Positions 63,877 to 64,000 of a stretch of DNA of 64,000 bases are shown piece after piece. The position numbers were made by a program, and so were the translations under genes. This DNA comes from Shewanella electrodiphila. Lineage in GTDB: Bacteria; Pseudomonadota; Gammaproteobacteria; Enterobacterales; Shewanellaceae. The stretch's first letter is position 1, and the number at the start of each line of letters is the position of its first letter. Where the stretch lies: NCBI RefSeq assembly GCF_023283985.1, contig NZ_JAKIKU010000001.1, positions 434,001 to 498,000 on the forward strand, in the 5' to 3' direction. The notes under the pieces are model-generated. The model did no database searches and was not told where the DNA came from. It saw nothing but the letters and a program-made list of their open reading frames with translations.

Positions 63877-63916
63877 AAAGCTGCAATGCGAATGAAAGCT
63901 TGCAGCTTTTTTTTGA
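63877..63916 (+). terminator. Rho-independent terminator of cysDN
   Basis: AAAGCTGCAA (63877-63886) / TTGCAGCTTT (63900-63909), 13-base loop, followed by a T-run. It lies 18 bases after the cysN stop and about 30 bases before the next start, so it may also act as an attenuator. Confidence 0.85.
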
Positions 63917-63945
63917 TTTCGTCACGTTGAAGTTGGTTTCTATTT

Positions 63946-64000
63946 ATGTCTACAGATGCATACTTAACAATAAGTATTTTTCTATTAACGATTTGCGGTT
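63946..64000 (+). CDS. Probable membrane permease, N-terminal fragment
   Basis: An ATG at 63946 opens a frame to the window edge reading MSTDAYLTISIFLLTICG, a short polar start followed by a hydrophobic segment. Genes directly after cysDN in related bacteria often encode a sulfate permease of the SLC13/TrkA-C type, and this start would suit one. Only 18 residues are visible, so the identity is a guess from context. Confidence 0.35.
   Translation, partial: MSTDAYLTISIFLLTICG

Overview
The window looks like a chromosome segment of a marine gammaproteobacterium of the Shewanella type. The evidence is the conserved order of the mutY-yggX / trmB-yggL / yggN and yggS-proC-yggT-yggU-rdgB-hemW blocks, glutaminase inserted beside yggN, a pilT-pilU pair facing yggS, and rfaH followed by surface-polysaccharide loci. 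This is inference from gene content and order; no rRNA or tRNA is present to test it.

Layout. (1) 1-5.2 kb: a beta-glucan/cellobiose utilisation pair (GH94-like phosphorylase, cut by the window edge, and a GPH-family sugar symporter) under a perfect LacI-type operator, then a periplasmic arylsulfate sulfotransferase. (2) 5.4-26.6 kb: conserved housekeeping genes. These are DNA repair (mutY), iron trafficking (yggX), tRNA modification (trmB), glutaminase, a LysR regulator, a DUF885 peptidase-like protein, heme handling (hemW, hemH), nucleotide sanitation (rdgB), proline synthesis (proC), pilus retraction (pilT, pilU), a periplasmic glutathione-peroxidase-like protein, ruvX, yqgE, a SUI1-type factor and a DUF4136 lipoprotein. 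(3) 26.9-61.3 kb: rfaH followed by two large surface-polysaccharide loci, each with its own JUMPstart/ops leader (about 27.65 and 42.3 kb). (4) 61.4-64 kb: sulfate activation genes cysD and cysN and the start of a probable permease.

The first polysaccharide locus (27.7-41.8 kb) has wecA, a small lipoprotein, kpsD-, kpsM- and kpsE-like genes and, at its far end, kpsT: an ABC-transporter (group 2 type) capsule exporter. Between them lie a TarI/IspD-like cytidylyltransferase, an SDR reductase, a TagD-like glycerol-3-phosphate cytidylyltransferase and three CDP-glycerol glycerophosphotransferase-family proteins. This predicts a teichoic-acid-like polyol-phosphate capsule. A decayed CMP-nonulosonate cytidylyltransferase pseudogene (about 36.8-37.3 kb) suggests that the locus once carried sialic-acid-like chemistry. 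One glycerophosphotransferase gene is inverted and wedged between its neighbours.

The second locus (42.4-61.3 kb) is a Wza/Wzb/Wzc and Wzx/Wzy system. It has genes for UDP-ManNAcA (wecB, wecC) and UDP-L-FucNAc (fnlA, fnlB, fnlC), a sulfotransferase, several glycosyltransferases, an aminotransferase with a GNAT acetyltransferase, and a small PglC-like initiating phosphoglycosyltransferase. The sulfotransferase and the neighbouring cysDN suggest a sulfated product.

Many intergenic regions carry short, locus-specific tandem repeats, including two perfect octamer arrays (6 copies at 24.66 kb, 11 copies at 41.87 kb). I saw no insertion sequence, prophage, CRISPR array, tRNA or rRNA.
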